From assembly GCA_023387985.1 (NCBI GenBank), contig JAEWHC010000009.1:310001-374000 (forward strand): a stretch of DNA of 64,000 bases, in the 5' to 3' direction. Each line of letters starts with the position of its first letter. Position 1 is the first letter of the stretch. Made by a program: the position numbers and the translations under genes. The notes under the pieces are model-generated. The model ran no database searches. It was not told the DNA's origin and saw nothing but the letters and a program-made list of their open reading frames with translations. Below, piece after piece: positions 18,065 through 26,757 of the stretch. This stretch comes from Bacteroidota bacterium. GTDB lineage: Bacteria > Bacteroidota > Bacteroidia > Chitinophagales > Chitinophagaceae.

Positions 18065-18289
18065 TCAGAAGTCATCTTTACGGTTGAGTGATTTGCAAAG
18101 GTCATCATCAAAGTAGAGGATTAAGGCCCTCAGTGCAGGGGCATAGGCATCTACATGCGTTTTTTTATATAAACCAGGCTGTCCCACAGACTGGGCATAG
18201 CGCCTGTTCCAATCCATTTTATTGGAGAGGAATTCGCCTTGAATCGCAGCAGAAACCTCTGGGATAATTTTTATGGTTGCAAAACGCAT
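18065..18289 (-). CDS. short hypothetical protein
   Basis: A 74-residue frame with ATG start and no recognised domain; it is mixed hydrophobic/charged, without signal or membrane segment. It lies between the T9SS gene (convergent, 15 bp) and the terminator of tRNA-Leu, so it would need its own promoter, which I cannot see. It may be spurious. Confidence 0.28.
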   Translation of the reverse strand: MRFATIKIIPEVSAAIQGEFLSNKMDWNRRYAQSVGQPGLYKKTHVDAYAPALRALILYFDDDLCKSLNRKDDF

Positions 18290-18318
18290 TGGGAAATCCC
18301 ATGATTGGAAAATGCGGC

Positions 18319-18357
18319 AAAAAAACTCCGGAAGCCTTGATTAAGCTTTCGGAGTTT
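18319..18357 (-). terminator. intrinsic terminator of tRNA-Leu
   Basis: Read leftwards: a 13-bp stem (AAACTCCGAAAGC with one mismatch to its partner), a six-base loop and then a run of seven T. It begins two bases after the tRNA 3' end, a clean end to a single-gene tRNA transcript. Confidence 0.85.
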
Positions 18358-18358
18358 G

Positions 18359-18440
18359 TCCGGGCGGAGGGACTCGAACCCCCATGGATCGCTCCACCAG
18401 ATCCTAAGTCTGGCACGTCTACCAATTTCGCCACGCCCGG
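18359..18440 (-). tRNA. tRNA-Leu (anticodon UAG)
   Basis: 82-base cloverleaf: acceptor CCGGGCG/CGCCCGG, D-arm GCGAAATTGGTAGAC, anticodon stem CCAGA/TCTGG around CTTAGGA (anticodon TAG), a long variable arm typical of Leu, T-arm GGGGGTTCGAGTCCC, discriminator A. CCA is not encoded. It reads CUN leucine codons. Confidence 0.95.
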
Positions 18441-18577
18441 TAAAGGGCGGCAAAAATAGGAAAAAGTTCAATCGGAAAATTCATTTCGGCTATTTGCGGT
18501 AGAAGTGGATCAGATGATTTAACAAGCAGGTAAAAAAATATTCCAGGGCATGCCAGAGTACCCCCTGGTTAAAATTT

Positions 18578-19288
18578 TTATTCCACATCCAGCTGCACCT
18601 GTCGCTTCAGGCTGAGGAAGCGGTCAAGGTCTTTGTTATTTCCAAAGATTACCAGTATGTCGTTTTCTTCCAAAACCAGGTCAGGAGTGGCCACATCCTG
18701 CACCACTTTTTCAACGGTTGTTTTGCCCAGCATGCTCTTCACCACCTGCTCTTTAATTGTTGTGAGTACCAGGATATTGTATTTGCTGCGTAAACCAATT
18801 TCCTGCAGGGATTTTCCAATAAACGGTTGCGGTACCCGTACTTCAATGATGCTTTTGTTTTTACTCAACTCAAAAGAATCCACCACATTGCGCAGCACCA
18901 GTTTCTTCGCCCAGCGTTCAGCGGTTTCTTCCTCCGGCTTCAATATTTCATCTACACCAATGGCTTTCAATACTTTTTCATGCAGGGTACCCAATGACCG
19001 GCTGATCAACCGTTTTACCCCCTTGTTTTTAAAAATGGCAGTGCTCATTATGTTGGCGCCTTCATCTTCCCCAATGCCCACGATCACTACGTCGGTTTCC
19101 TGCAAAGGCAATCCGGAAATGCCGTCCTCATCTGTCGCATTCATGCAAATGGTGTGGGTTACCTTTTCTTTATTGTCTTCCACTTTCTTCATGCTGCTAT
19201 CAATGCCAATTACTTCGTGGCCCGCGGCAGTAAGCTTCTGCGCGAGGGCGGAACCAAAATTCCCAAGACCGGCAACAATAAATCTCAT
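18578..19288 (-). CDS. ktrA: potassium uptake regulatory subunit, KtrA/TrkA family
   Basis: Cytosolic gating ring subunit of a Ktr-type K+ channel/transporter. Residues 1-125 are an RCK_N Rossmann domain with VAGLGNFGSALAQKL (nucleotide-binding GxGxxG) and acidic D30 in GIDSS at the end of beta 2; residues about 135-225 are RCK_C. 236 residues is the length of single-unit KtrA, not the double-unit TrkA. It lies 11 bp downstream of ktrB and is surely co-transcribed with it. ATP/ADP binding to the ring is known in the family; c-di-AMP binding is possible but not shown. Confidence 0.93.
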   Translation of the reverse strand: MRFIVAGLGNFGSALAQKLTAAGHEVIGIDSSMKKVEDNKEKVTHTICMNATDEDGISGLPLQETDVVIVGIGEDEGANIMSTAIFKNKGVKRLISRSLGTLHEKVLKAIGVDEILKPEEETAERWAKKLVLRNVVDSFELSKNKSIIEVRVPQPFIGKSLQEIGLRSKYNILVLTTIKEQVVKSMLGKTTVEKVVQDVATPDLVLEENDILVIFGNNKDLDRFLSLKRQVQLDVE

Positions 19289-19299
19289 ATACTATATTT

Positions 19300-21057
19300 T
19301 TAGTTGATCACAATTTCTTCCACAGGATAACGGTAGTGGCTGGCATTTCTCGCCTTGCGGATCAGCGCGATCAGCAAGGTAAGCAAAGTAACCCGGCCGG
19401 TAAACATGGTCAGGATCAGTACCAGTTTGCTGGCATCCGTCAATCCCGCTGTAATGCCCAGGCTCAGGCCGGACGTGCTGAATGCCGAAAAACTTTCGAA
19501 GGCGATTTTTACCAATTCCCGCTGCGGCTCAAAAATGGATATGAACAGCACACTCAATCCAATAACAACAAGGGACAGCGTGATGGTTGCCGAAGCCCTG
19601 CGTATGGAAATTGGAGAGATTTCACGGCGGAATACTTCAATCTTATCTTTTCCTTTAGCCAGGCTCACAATGTTGAGTATGGCAATGGCGAAAGTACTGG
19701 TTTTAATACCTCCTCCTGTGGATCCTGGTGATGCGCCAATCCACATGAGCATCAAGGTGAGCATAATGGTGGGTAGAGTGAGCAGGGACATATCAATGGA
19801 ATTGAAACCCGCGGTTCTCGGTGTACCTGCGGAAATGAGTGCGATCACCATTTTGCCGATGCCATTGTGCTCAGCAAGGCTGTGATTATATTCCACAATA
19901 TAATAAAATATAAAAGCCACCAGCGTAAGCAGTGCCGTTGTAATCAGCGTAATCTTACTCGTGATCTTTAACACCCAGGGGCGGTAAGGGATGATCTCGC
20001 GTTTAAAGGGCAGCATCTGCTGAATTTTATAACCTGCAAGGTTAACGATATTGCGGATGATGGGAAAACCCAGCCCGCCCAGGAACAAGGTAAACCACAT
20101 AAGGAACTGGAATGCATAGTTGAACCGCACCAGGCTGTCGAAAAGGTTTCCGTTTAAGGTGGAAAATCCGGCATTGCAAAACGCGGATACCGCATGGAAC
20201 ACAGCGAAAAATACATGGTCGATAAACGTGGCAAACTGGTAATTTTCTACGCTCAGGTAGATCATGACTGCGCTGGATGCTTCCACGATAAACGTAATGA
20301 CGATGATGGTTTTCAGGATATCAAAAACATTTCCGAGTTTGTTTGAATTGGTCATATCGCTAAGCACCAATTGATTTTCATAGGAGCTGCCCCCCTTGAA
20401 GAAATAAACAAAGTAGCTGGCAAAAGTGAGGATGCCGAGTCCACCGATCTGGATAAGCATAATCAAAAAAAACTGACCCAGGAAGGTCATGTCTTTGCTC
20501 ACATCAATTACGGAGAGACCGGTAACACAAACCGCACTCGTGGAAGTAAACAGGGCATCAACAAAAGAAATGGGACGGGTGGTTGCATTGGGCAGCATGA
20601 GTAAGAAACTGCCCAGCACAATTATGGCGAAGAAACTTAGCACGAACAGTTGCGCGGGGTTGAACACTTTACGTTTGTAAGTGATCCGCAGGTCAGAGAA
20701 CTCACGAATGAAGACAAAAACTATGGCAAACCTCACCCAATTGTCCATGAAACTTTTACTGGAAAGAAGGTGAAGGCTGTCTTTTATAAATGGGTAAATG
20801 AAAATATACAGGGCGAAAACAAGCGTGAGGATATCAAAAAGTTTTACCCAAAATGGCGATTTTTTGGTTCCGTACCGGTAGCGCATGAAGAGTGCAAAAA
20901 GCCCTGTACAAATAATGAAGGTGTAAAAACCTTTCAAAATGCGGGTGAGCATGATGTCGTGCGGAAAACCAAAATCAAAGATTACCGCAACGATTCCGAG
21001 AACGCTCAACCAGAAGGTTGTACGGAATATTTTTTTTAAAGGTGGCTTGTTGCCCAT
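19300..21057 (-). CDS. ktrB: potassium uptake membrane subunit, KtrB/TrkH family, with N-terminal extension
   Basis: Inner-membrane K+ translocating subunit. The core has four M1-P-M2 repeats whose selectivity-filter glycines are visible in SAVCVTGLSVI, SAFCNAGFSTL, GTPRTAGFNSI and SAFSTSGLSLG. The core begins near FNPAQLFVLSFF; before it there are about 150 extra residues with roughly four hydrophobic segments, which makes the protein 585 residues against about 450 for ordinary KtrB. An exact -7 element is 16 bases upstream of the ATG. Its partner ktrA follows by 11 bp. Confidence 0.92.
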   Translation of the reverse strand: MGNKPPLKKIFRTTFWLSVLGIVAVIFDFGFPHDIMLTRILKGFYTFIICTGLFALFMRYRYGTKKSPFWVKLFDILTLVFALYIFIYPFIKDSLHLLSSKSFMDNWVRFAIVFVFIREFSDLRITYKRKVFNPAQLFVLSFFAIIVLGSFLLMLPNATTRPISFVDALFTSTSAVCVTGLSVIDVSKDMTFLGQFFLIMLIQIGGLGILTFASYFVYFFKGGSSYENQLVLSDMTNSNKLGNVFDILKTIIVITFIVEASSAVMIYLSVENYQFATFIDHVFFAVFHAVSAFCNAGFSTLNGNLFDSLVRFNYAFQFLMWFTLFLGGLGFPIIRNIVNLAGYKIQQMLPFKREIIPYRPWVLKITSKITLITTALLTLVAFIFYYIVEYNHSLAEHNGIGKMVIALISAGTPRTAGFNSIDMSLLTLPTIMLTLMLMWIGASPGSTGGGIKTSTFAIAILNIVSLAKGKDKIEVFRREISPISIRRASATITLSLVVIGLSVLFISIFEPQRELVKIAFESFSAFSTSGLSLGITAGLTDASKLVLILTMFTGRVTLLTLLIALIRKARNASHYRYPVEEIVIN

Positions 21058-21073
21058 AGGTAAAAAAGAACAA

Positions 21074-21081
21074 CAAAATTA
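21074..21081 (-). promoter_or_regulatory. -7 promoter element of ktrB-ktrA
   Basis: Exact TAATTTTG ending 16 bases before the ktrB ATG. A c-di-AMP (ydaO) riboswitch, often seen before K+ uptake genes, is not present in the short leader. Confidence 0.45.
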
Positions 21082-21222
21082 TAGTGGACTATAGGGCATT
21101 CATATGGATTGAAGCGGATTTTTTTTATTCGGATTGCTTTTTGAAAAAAACAGTGAGCAAACGCTGATGCATAATTGGGATAAGCATCCGCGTACTTTTA
21201 ATCCGGCCAACTCAAAAAAGAA

Positions 21223-23160
21223 CTATTTCAGCAACCGTTTCCATTCGCGTTCTATCAATTTCACCGGGTATTTTGCGCGCAACCGCTCAAGCCATTCTTT
21301 TTCCATTTGCTGCTGGTAATCGTTGATCACCAGGCCCCTGGATTCTTCAAAGCTTCGCGGATCCCCGCCTTCCACCGGGCTGAAAATATAGACCAGGTTA
21401 TAGGAATTGTCGAATGGATTGCCATAGATCGGGCTCACCGCTCCCACCATGGTATCGCCTTCAAAATCCCCGGCGTTCAACTGTCTCCATTCGTAGCGTG
21501 AAGAATCACCATAAAGTACATTGGAATATGTTGAAAGCAATTGTCGCCAGTTGGCCGGATGCTGGAGGAGGCTACGACGAAAGCGGGTAAGCTGTACCGA
21601 GTCGGCACTGACCACACTCAAGGCCTGCACGCCGCTTTGCCACAGGTAATTGTCCTTATGCATTGCATAATATTTTTTCTGGGCTTCCAGGTCATCATTG
21701 GCGGGCTTCCAGAGATGCTCATTGCTCAATTCAAAAACCAGGTTCGATTCTTCAAAGTCCTTGAGTTGGGCAGCAAAAGCCGGTTCGTATTTTTCCAGGT
21801 GATCAGTAAAATAATCCACTGCAACTGCCCGCACATATTCCCAAAATTGGTCTGACCAGGAAATGTTGTGGTTATGGGCAGGAATGGCATAATCCAGCCA
21901 GTCGCTTACTGTATAAGCTTCATTATCAATAGTAAAGAGAATCGAATTTTCATTCAGTGCGTAGCCTGCCGGAAACGCGGCACCATGCATGGCTGAATCG
22001 GCAAACTGCCAAAGGGCATCATGATCAATTGCGGAGGATCTGTAATTCCATAGTTGCAGATTTTGCTCCATCATTTGCCTGTCGAGCATTTTCATGATCT
22101 CGCTTTTCTCTAACAGCGCTTTAGCTTCCTGGCGGGCCAGGTCAGGGTTGGCCGGAAAATTGGGAAGGATCTCATCAAGTTTGAGAATATGCGTTCCATA
22201 AGAGGAGCGGAAAGGGGCTGAGATGTCACCGGGGTTCTTTAGGGCAAACAGCGATCTTTCAAAAGCCTCCTCGTATTCTCCGGGTGAAACAGGGTGCTGC
22301 AATCTGCCGCCATTTGCATAGCTGCTTTTATCATCGCTGAACGTAAAAGCGAGCTGACTAAATTCCGAGCCTCTCTTTAAAGCCTGGTAAAGGCTGTCGG
22401 CAAGCCTGGATTTTTGAGCAGTGATTGCCGGGCTTTCATTTGCTGCATTAAGCAATAAGATCTGACTTGCCCGGCGTTTGCCCATCGCGGGGCGTTCGCC
22501 GGTTTTTTGAAAAAGGTAGATTTCGGTGTTGCCCGTAAGGGGATTGGTTATGCTGTTTTGGCTTAAGGCATAAAGTGCGACTTCATAGTTATAGGGCAAC
22601 GAAAAAACATTGATCCATCCGCCATTGCCCCCAAAACTTTTGCCCGAGCCGATGGCTTCACTGTATTTTGTCAGCAGATCATCTAATGCCGCACCTTGTT
22701 GCCATTCCCGTTTGATCTGCTGGGCGAGCTTTGCCGCCTCCTGCCGCCCGGCCATATTTCCCGGGGGATAGGGTAGCGCCAGGTAATTGAATGAAATATC
22801 TTTAAGACTGCGGTTCACAGCCTGGGTGGCAAGCGAATCCAAATTGAGCCGCTTTTGTAAATAATATTCCGCCATCTGCCGCCTGAAGCCGGCAATTTCC
22901 TCTTTGAAACGGGCGAAACTGTCCAGTTGCAAATGGCGGGCTTCCTGGAGCTTAAGCTGGTAATCGATATATAGCGGGAGGTATTCCTTCAAAGCTTCTG
23001 CACGTGGTTTGTTGCTTTGGAGCTTTTCAAAAGCCTGCAGAAATTCCGCGGAGCTTACCCTGGCTTTTCCGGCGTGAAAAAGAACCTGTGCATGGGTAGA
23101 CAATACAGAAATTAAAAACAGCCCTCCAAGGAAAGCTGTTTTCAGAAAATTATTTTTCAT
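21223..23160 (-). CDS. periplasmic peptidyl-prolyl isomerase/chaperone, SurA/PrsA-like
   Basis: A secreted folding factor of 645 residues. Signal peptide MKNNFLKTAFLGGLFLISV ending THAQ; an N-terminal chaperone-like helical region (about 25-120); two parvulin-type regions, the first degenerate (around GGNGGWINVFSLP) and the second typical (RASQILLL, FTFSDDKSSYANGGRLQ, GTHILKLDEI); then a long C-terminal helical segment. It probably assists outer-membrane or secreted proteins. The frame is open further upstream, but that part is read across the TlpA gene; the ATG at 23160 gives the signal peptide and overlaps the TlpA stop by 11 bp (ATGA-type junction), so the two are translationally coupled. 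Confidence 0.88.
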   Translation of the reverse strand: MKNNFLKTAFLGGLFLISVLSTHAQVLFHAGKARVSSAEFLQAFEKLQSNKPRAEALKEYLPLYIDYQLKLQEARHLQLDSFARFKEEIAGFRRQMAEYYLQKRLNLDSLATQAVNRSLKDISFNYLALPYPPGNMAGRQEAAKLAQQIKREWQQGAALDDLLTKYSEAIGSGKSFGGNGGWINVFSLPYNYEVALYALSQNSITNPLTGNTEIYLFQKTGERPAMGKRRASQILLLNAANESPAITAQKSRLADSLYQALKRGSEFSQLAFTFSDDKSSYANGGRLQHPVSPGEYEEAFERSLFALKNPGDISAPFRSSYGTHILKLDEILPNFPANPDLARQEAKALLEKSEIMKMLDRQMMEQNLQLWNYRSSAIDHDALWQFADSAMHGAAFPAGYALNENSILFTIDNEAYTVSDWLDYAIPAHNHNISWSDQFWEYVRAVAVDYFTDHLEKYEPAFAAQLKDFEESNLVFELSNEHLWKPANDDLEAQKKYYAMHKDNYLWQSGVQALSVVSADSVQLTRFRRSLLQHPANWRQLLSTYSNVLYGDSSRYEWRQLNAGDFEGDTMVGAVSPIYGNPFDNSYNLVYIFSPVEGGDPRSFEESRGLVINDYQQQMEKEWLERLRAKYPVKLIEREWKRLLK

Positions 23161-24610
23161 CAAGTTTTCGTTTGAGGAACATGGCCAAATCATTAAACGC
23201 GATGTCCTTGGCCAAAATTCTTTTTTCCTTGTCCAGCAAAAATAAGGTAGGTGTGCTTCGGATATCATAGAGTTGCCGGAAATTTGGTTTGCCAGCCCGT
23301 TCATTCGCATGCCGTATTTCGTCAGGTTCATGCACATGGGTCCAGTCATTACCCACTTCTTTAATGTAGGGTACCCAGTCTTTCAAATTGCTTTCATTGG
23401 TCATAACCGCATAAACCGCAATATTTTCTTTTTTCCAGTCTTGTTTATACAATGAATCCAGTTTGGGCAAAACCTCTTTGCAATGCCCACAATCAATATC
23501 CCAGAAAACAACAACCGTATATTCTCCTTTGGTATTATAAAGTCGCTTTTTCACGTTGTTGGGATCAGGAAAATCCATATCCCATGCCGGGGCACCGAGT
23601 TGGTTGCCCATAATACGGTAAGCCCTTTCGCGGATGATCTTCAATTGGTTTTCGTTAAGCCAGGGCGCACGGGTGGGCTCAGCGGCAATAAAGTTGTTGT
23701 ACACATGCAGGAAGACTTTATCCTGCCCCATAATGCGCGGGTTAATGTAATTGTCAACAAAGTAGCTAATGAGGTAACGTTCCATTTCGGGATCATTTCT
23801 TCCATATCCCATCATCCAGTTGAATTCGTGTAAAATGCTGTCCGGCTCAGGCGATACCCAGTTCTGCAGATAATCTTTCATGCGTGCATCAAATACAGGC
23901 GTCCGTACCAGGCGGCCATCCATAAAATCAACGCCATCCCAGTAATGATCTTTACCAAACCGGTACATCGCCATTGTGTCCTCCCTGGTTTTTGGATTTT
24001 GTAAGCTGGCGGGGTACCGAATGTCGTGCATAGTGCGGAACAGGAGAGCCAGTAAAGATTCAGGATGCTCTGCTTCAATACCTTTGCGGTAGTCCAGGAT
24101 CTCCTGGTTGAGACTGCGGATCTCACTGTTCAAGGTGGCCTGTTCTGTTTCACCGGCACCTGCCATTTGCCTTCTCAGTTGTTCGGCTTTAATGGCATGC
24201 CCGTTTACAAAAACGGTGTATTTGCTGAAGAGGTCATTGTCGGTGCTCCCCGAAAATGCAAGGCCGGATTCGGGTTTCGCTGTATCTGCCCTGATGCTGA
24301 ATTCCTGGTCTGCTCCAATGATCAACTCACCCAATATGGTACGATGGGGTGAAGCCAGAATGTAAACACCCTGTGGCAATGGATTGGAAGCGGTAAATTT
24401 TCCTTTACTGTCTTTATTCAGAAAAGCGCTGTCCATCATGGTCTTGATACTACCGTAATAGCTTGCCAGGTATACGTATTGATTTTGTATGGGCTTTATT
24501 TCGAGTTGAATTTCATATTTGCCGGCCTGTGCCTGGGAAAAGCCACGTGGCTGGAAAAAAACTAAAGTCAAAAAAATAAAATAGATCCTGGGGTGCATGC
24601 TTTGGTTCAT
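23150..24610 (-). CDS. secreted TlpA-like thioredoxin-fold protein with DUF4369/DUF5106-type N-terminal region
   Basis: An envelope thiol-disulfide protein of 486 residues. A signal peptide precedes SQAQAGKYEIQLE; the first third is a DUF4369-like beta domain (IKPIQNQYVYLASYYGS), the middle is helical (DUF5106-like), and the last third is a thioredoxin fold with the redox motif WDIDCGHCKE (C374/C377) and the cis-proline loop IRSTPTLFLLD. Several ATG codons are possible (24646, 24610, 24598); 24610 or 24598 give the best signal peptide. It overlaps the parvulin gene, pairing a disulfide factor with a prolyl isomerase. The electron donor is not in the window. Confidence 0.85.
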   Translation of the reverse strand: MNQSMHPRIYFIFLTLVFFQPRGFSQAQAGKYEIQLEIKPIQNQYVYLASYYGSIKTMMDSAFLNKDSKGKFTASNPLPQGVYILASPHRTILGELIIGADQEFSIRADTAKPESGLAFSGSTDNDLFSKYTVFVNGHAIKAEQLRRQMAGAGETEQATLNSEIRSLNQEILDYRKGIEAEHPESLLALLFRTMHDIRYPASLQNPKTREDTMAMYRFGKDHYWDGVDFMDGRLVRTPVFDARMKDYLQNWVSPEPDSILHEFNWMMGYGRNDPEMERYLISYFVDNYINPRIMGQDKVFLHVYNNFIAAEPTRAPWLNENQLKIIRERAYRIMGNQLGAPAWDMDFPDPNNVKKRLYNTKGEYTVVVFWDIDCGHCKEVLPKLDSLYKQDWKKENIAVYAVMTNESNLKDWVPYIKEVGNDWTHVHEPDEIRHANERAGKPNFRQLYDIRSTPTLFLLDKEKRILAKDIAFNDLAMFLKRKLDEK

Positions 24611-24717
24611 TTTAGCAGTCAAAGTAAGCCATTGTCCTGTTAACATTGGCTCAATATTTTCAATGGTGATAAGCCTTTATGCGCCTGCATTTTCAGCAGA
24701 CCTGTTGATCAAACCCT

Positions 24718-25365
24718 TTATACGTCTTTCTTTTTGGGCTTGGCTTTTACAATGGTCAGGGCCTCGCTGTTTTCCAGGTTTTCCCATCCACCGGCTACAT
24801 ACCTCACCATGTGAATGCCTTGTCTTTTCAGTAAACCGGCTGCAAGCAACGCTTCATTGCCATTGCCGTAAACATAAAAATTCCCGGTTTCGGGAAGGGC
24901 GGCTATAGCAACCAGATCCGCAAATTCATCCAGTGGCATATTCCCGGCCATATCTACATGCGCGGCGTCAAATTCCTCCGCAGAACGAACATCAAGCAAG
25001 ACGAGATGCTCATCAAAGGGAAGATCCATAGCCAGTTCATCTGCTTCTATTTCCACCACCATATCGTAACCGAACCCAGCTTTCTGCCATGCTTTCCAGC
25101 CTCCCTCAAGCCACTGTACCTGGAGCAAACCGGAATTTCTCAATTGCTTTTCAAGTATTTCACGGTCTTTTTTACCGGCAACAACGCAAACCGCATCCGT
25201 TTGCTTACGAAGCTCCTGAAACCACTCCGGCAGCGTATCCCGGAAAGGAATCCAGACAGCGCCCGGAATAAAACCATTTAAATACTCTTCAGCATTGCGG
25301 AAATCCATGATGAAAGTCCCGGATAGATTGTCTTTTAATTCCTGGGTATTTATTGAAATAAACAT
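24718..25365 (-). CDS. tandem rhodanese-domain protein lacking catalytic cysteines
   Basis: A 215-residue cytosolic protein made of two rhodanese-like domains (about 1-105 and 106-205): FIMDFRNAEEYLNGFIPGAVWIP and VLLDVRSAEEFDAAHVDMAG are the two CDC25/rhodanese beta-alpha units. In active rhodaneses the loop reads CxxGxR. Here the first reads AGKKDR and the second GNGNEA, so the sulfur-accepting Cys is missing in both and sulfurtransferase activity is unlikely. The ATG at 25365 (MFISINTQEL) is used because the longer frame reads over the promoter and the arsR end. It lies 82 bp after arsR with its own -7 element five bases from the ATG. Confidence 0.82.
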   Translation of the reverse strand: MFISINTQELKDNLSGTFIMDFRNAEEYLNGFIPGAVWIPFRDTLPEWFQELRKQTDAVCVVAGKKDREILEKQLRNSGLLQVQWLEGGWKAWQKAGFGYDMVVEIEADELAMDLPFDEHLVLLDVRSAEEFDAAHVDMAGNMPLDEFADLVAIAALPETGNFYVYGNGNEALLAAGLLKRQGIHMVRYVAGGWENLENSEALTIVKAKPKKKDV

Positions 25366-25370
25366 ATTGG

Positions 25371-25378
25371 CAAATTTA
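25371..25378 (-). promoter_or_regulatory. -7 promoter element of the rhodanese gene (leaderless spacing)
   Basis: Exact TAAATTTG, five bases from the ATG. It allows expression apart from arsR read-through. Confidence 0.45.
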
Positions 25379-25447
25379 AGGGCAAAAAAAGGCGGAAGGT
25401 AATCTGATCCTTCCGCTGTCCTTTTTACCGAATGGTGTTGCAAATTA

Positions 25448-25795
25448 CTAAGCCCTTGCAATCAGCGCTTTGGCGAGCTTGTTGATTTCTTCAACCCTGT
25501 TCATATTCAGGGAATAGAAAATAAACTTACCATCACGCCTGGTTTTTACAATACCGGCCCTTCTGAGTAAAGCCAGGTGCTGTGAAGCCACACTTTGCTC
25601 CATCCTGAGTTTAACATAGATCTCCGTCACTGTCTGTTCCTGTTTATCATTCAGCAACTTGATGATTTGTTGCCTCAATTTATGGTTCAGCGCACGGATC
25701 ACAAGATCTGCTTTCTTCAGGGTTAGCAACTCCACCTGGATCTCTTTTTTCCCATTTCCAGACAGGGTCAGTAAGTGTTGTGTTAAAGATGCCAT
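25448..25795 (-). CDS. ArsR/SmtB-family transcriptional regulator
   Basis: A 115-residue winged-helix repressor. The DNA-reading helices are in the segment TVTEIYVKLRMEQSVASQHL and the wing in LLRRAGIVKTRRDGKFIFYSL. It has no ELCVCDL metal motif and no cysteine at all, so it does not sense metal through the usual thiolates and cannot be a Cys-based persulfide sensor such as BigR. The N-terminal 25 residues are extra relative to minimal family members. It is followed by the rhodanese gene. The AT-rich region upstream contains a perfect inverted repeat that could be its operator. The signal sensed is unknown. Confidence 0.88.
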   Translation of the reverse strand: MASLTQHLLTLSGNGKKEIQVELLTLKKADLVIRALNHKLRQQIIKLLNDKQEQTVTEIYVKLRMEQSVASQHLALLRRAGIVKTRRDGKFIFYSLNMNRVEEINKLAKALIARA

Positions 25796-25932
25796 CTTTC
25801 TGTCCTCTTTTTTAGATTAATAAAAAATTTATGTTGCGACAACCTGATAATCAATGGGTAAACTCAATTATAGATATCGGGGCGCAAATTAATTGATTTA
25901 ATAGTCATATATAATTTTACCCCGGTTCATAA

Positions 25933-25946
25933 ATAAGAAATCTTAT
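25933..25946. promoter_or_regulatory. candidate ArsR operator (inverted repeat)
   Basis: ATAAGA-AA-TCTTAT, a perfect 6-bp inverted repeat with a two-base centre in the AT-rich region 138 bp upstream of the arsR start. Such AT-rich palindromes are common ArsR-family operators, but the distance is long and the assignment is inference. Confidence 0.28.
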
Positions 25947-26055
25947 ACAGGGTTAAACCGTATACATTCAAAATTTTAATGATTAAAAATGTTTATCATA
26001 TGGTTATACGCATGTATTGTACCTAAATACAATTTGTTTTGGCCATTTAACAATA

Positions 26056-26757
26056 CTATTTGTTTTGCCGGTTGTCAAAAAATGCTTTGCCATATGCCGG
26101 TTCAATAAAGGTTGGATCATCAAAATCATGAATGCATGCACGGTTTACAGAATGCACCAAAGCGGCTTGCAGATAATCGGTATGACTATAATTTACAGGA
26201 AGGAAATTTTCTGGTTTGGTTGCAAGCGATAAAAATTTTTGCATTCCATTACCGCCAATTCGAACCGGGCCAATGAAGCTTTCCGGTGAAGTTTTGTCGA
26301 GTATTTTTGCGGATTCCGGTTCCAGCAAATCAAGCTCCTGGTTGTACAATGCCGCAAATACTTCCATGCGTCTCGCATCAATCAGGGGCAGAATATTTGA
26401 CCTGGCAGGTTCAGGGGAAGCGATGCGTATGGCTCCTGCCATAGTTTTAAGTGTGGAGATGGTGATGAGGGGCAAGCCAGTTGCAAAGCAAATGCCTTTT
26501 GCCGCCGAGAGGGCGACCCGCAAACCGGTATATGACCCCGGACCGTTGATGACGGCAACCGCCGAAAGATCATTCCATTTCCAGCCTTGTTGCTGCATAA
26601 GCTCCGCAATAGCCGGGTGCATGACAGATGCCTGGTCATTTTGTTTCTCGTTGATGCGATAATCAACCAGTTTTTCACCTTCACCCAGTGCTACATATCC
26701 GGTTGAAAATGAAGCATCCAGCAGCAGGAGCCTCGGTATGCTGATGTGTTTTTCCAT
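26056..26757 (-). CDS. tsaB: tRNA t6A37 biosynthesis protein TsaB
   Basis: Non-catalytic partner of TsaD in threonylcarbamoyl-adenosine modification of ANN-decoding tRNAs, cytoplasmic. The ASKHA-fold start LLLLDASFSTGYVAL, the signature VINGPGSYTGLRVALSAAKG and the segment LPLIDARRMEVFAALY are diagnostic. 233 residues from the ATG at 26757, the normal length; the frame extends 26 codons further without homology. A near-consensus promoter element (CAATTTTG) sits six bases before the ATG. Other tsa genes are not in the window. Confidence 0.93.
   Translation of the reverse strand: MEKHISIPRLLLLDASFSTGYVALGEGEKLVDYRINEKQNDQASVMHPAIAELMQQQGWKWNDLSAVAVINGPGSYTGLRVALSAAKGICFATGLPLITISTLKTMAGAIRIASPEPARSNILPLIDARRMEVFAALYNQELDLLEPESAKILDKTSPESFIGPVRIGGNGMQKFLSLATKPENFLPVNYSHTDYLQAALVHSVNRACIHDFDDPTFIEPAYGKAFFDNRQNK

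Noticed and set aside
18219..18471. Frames crossing the tRNA-Leu gene
   Set aside because: Their translations are read through the tRNA and its terminator.
23161..23349. 63-residue N-terminal extension of the parvulin gene
   Set aside because: It is an out-of-frame reading of the TlpA C-terminus; the ATG at 23160 yields a proper signal peptide.
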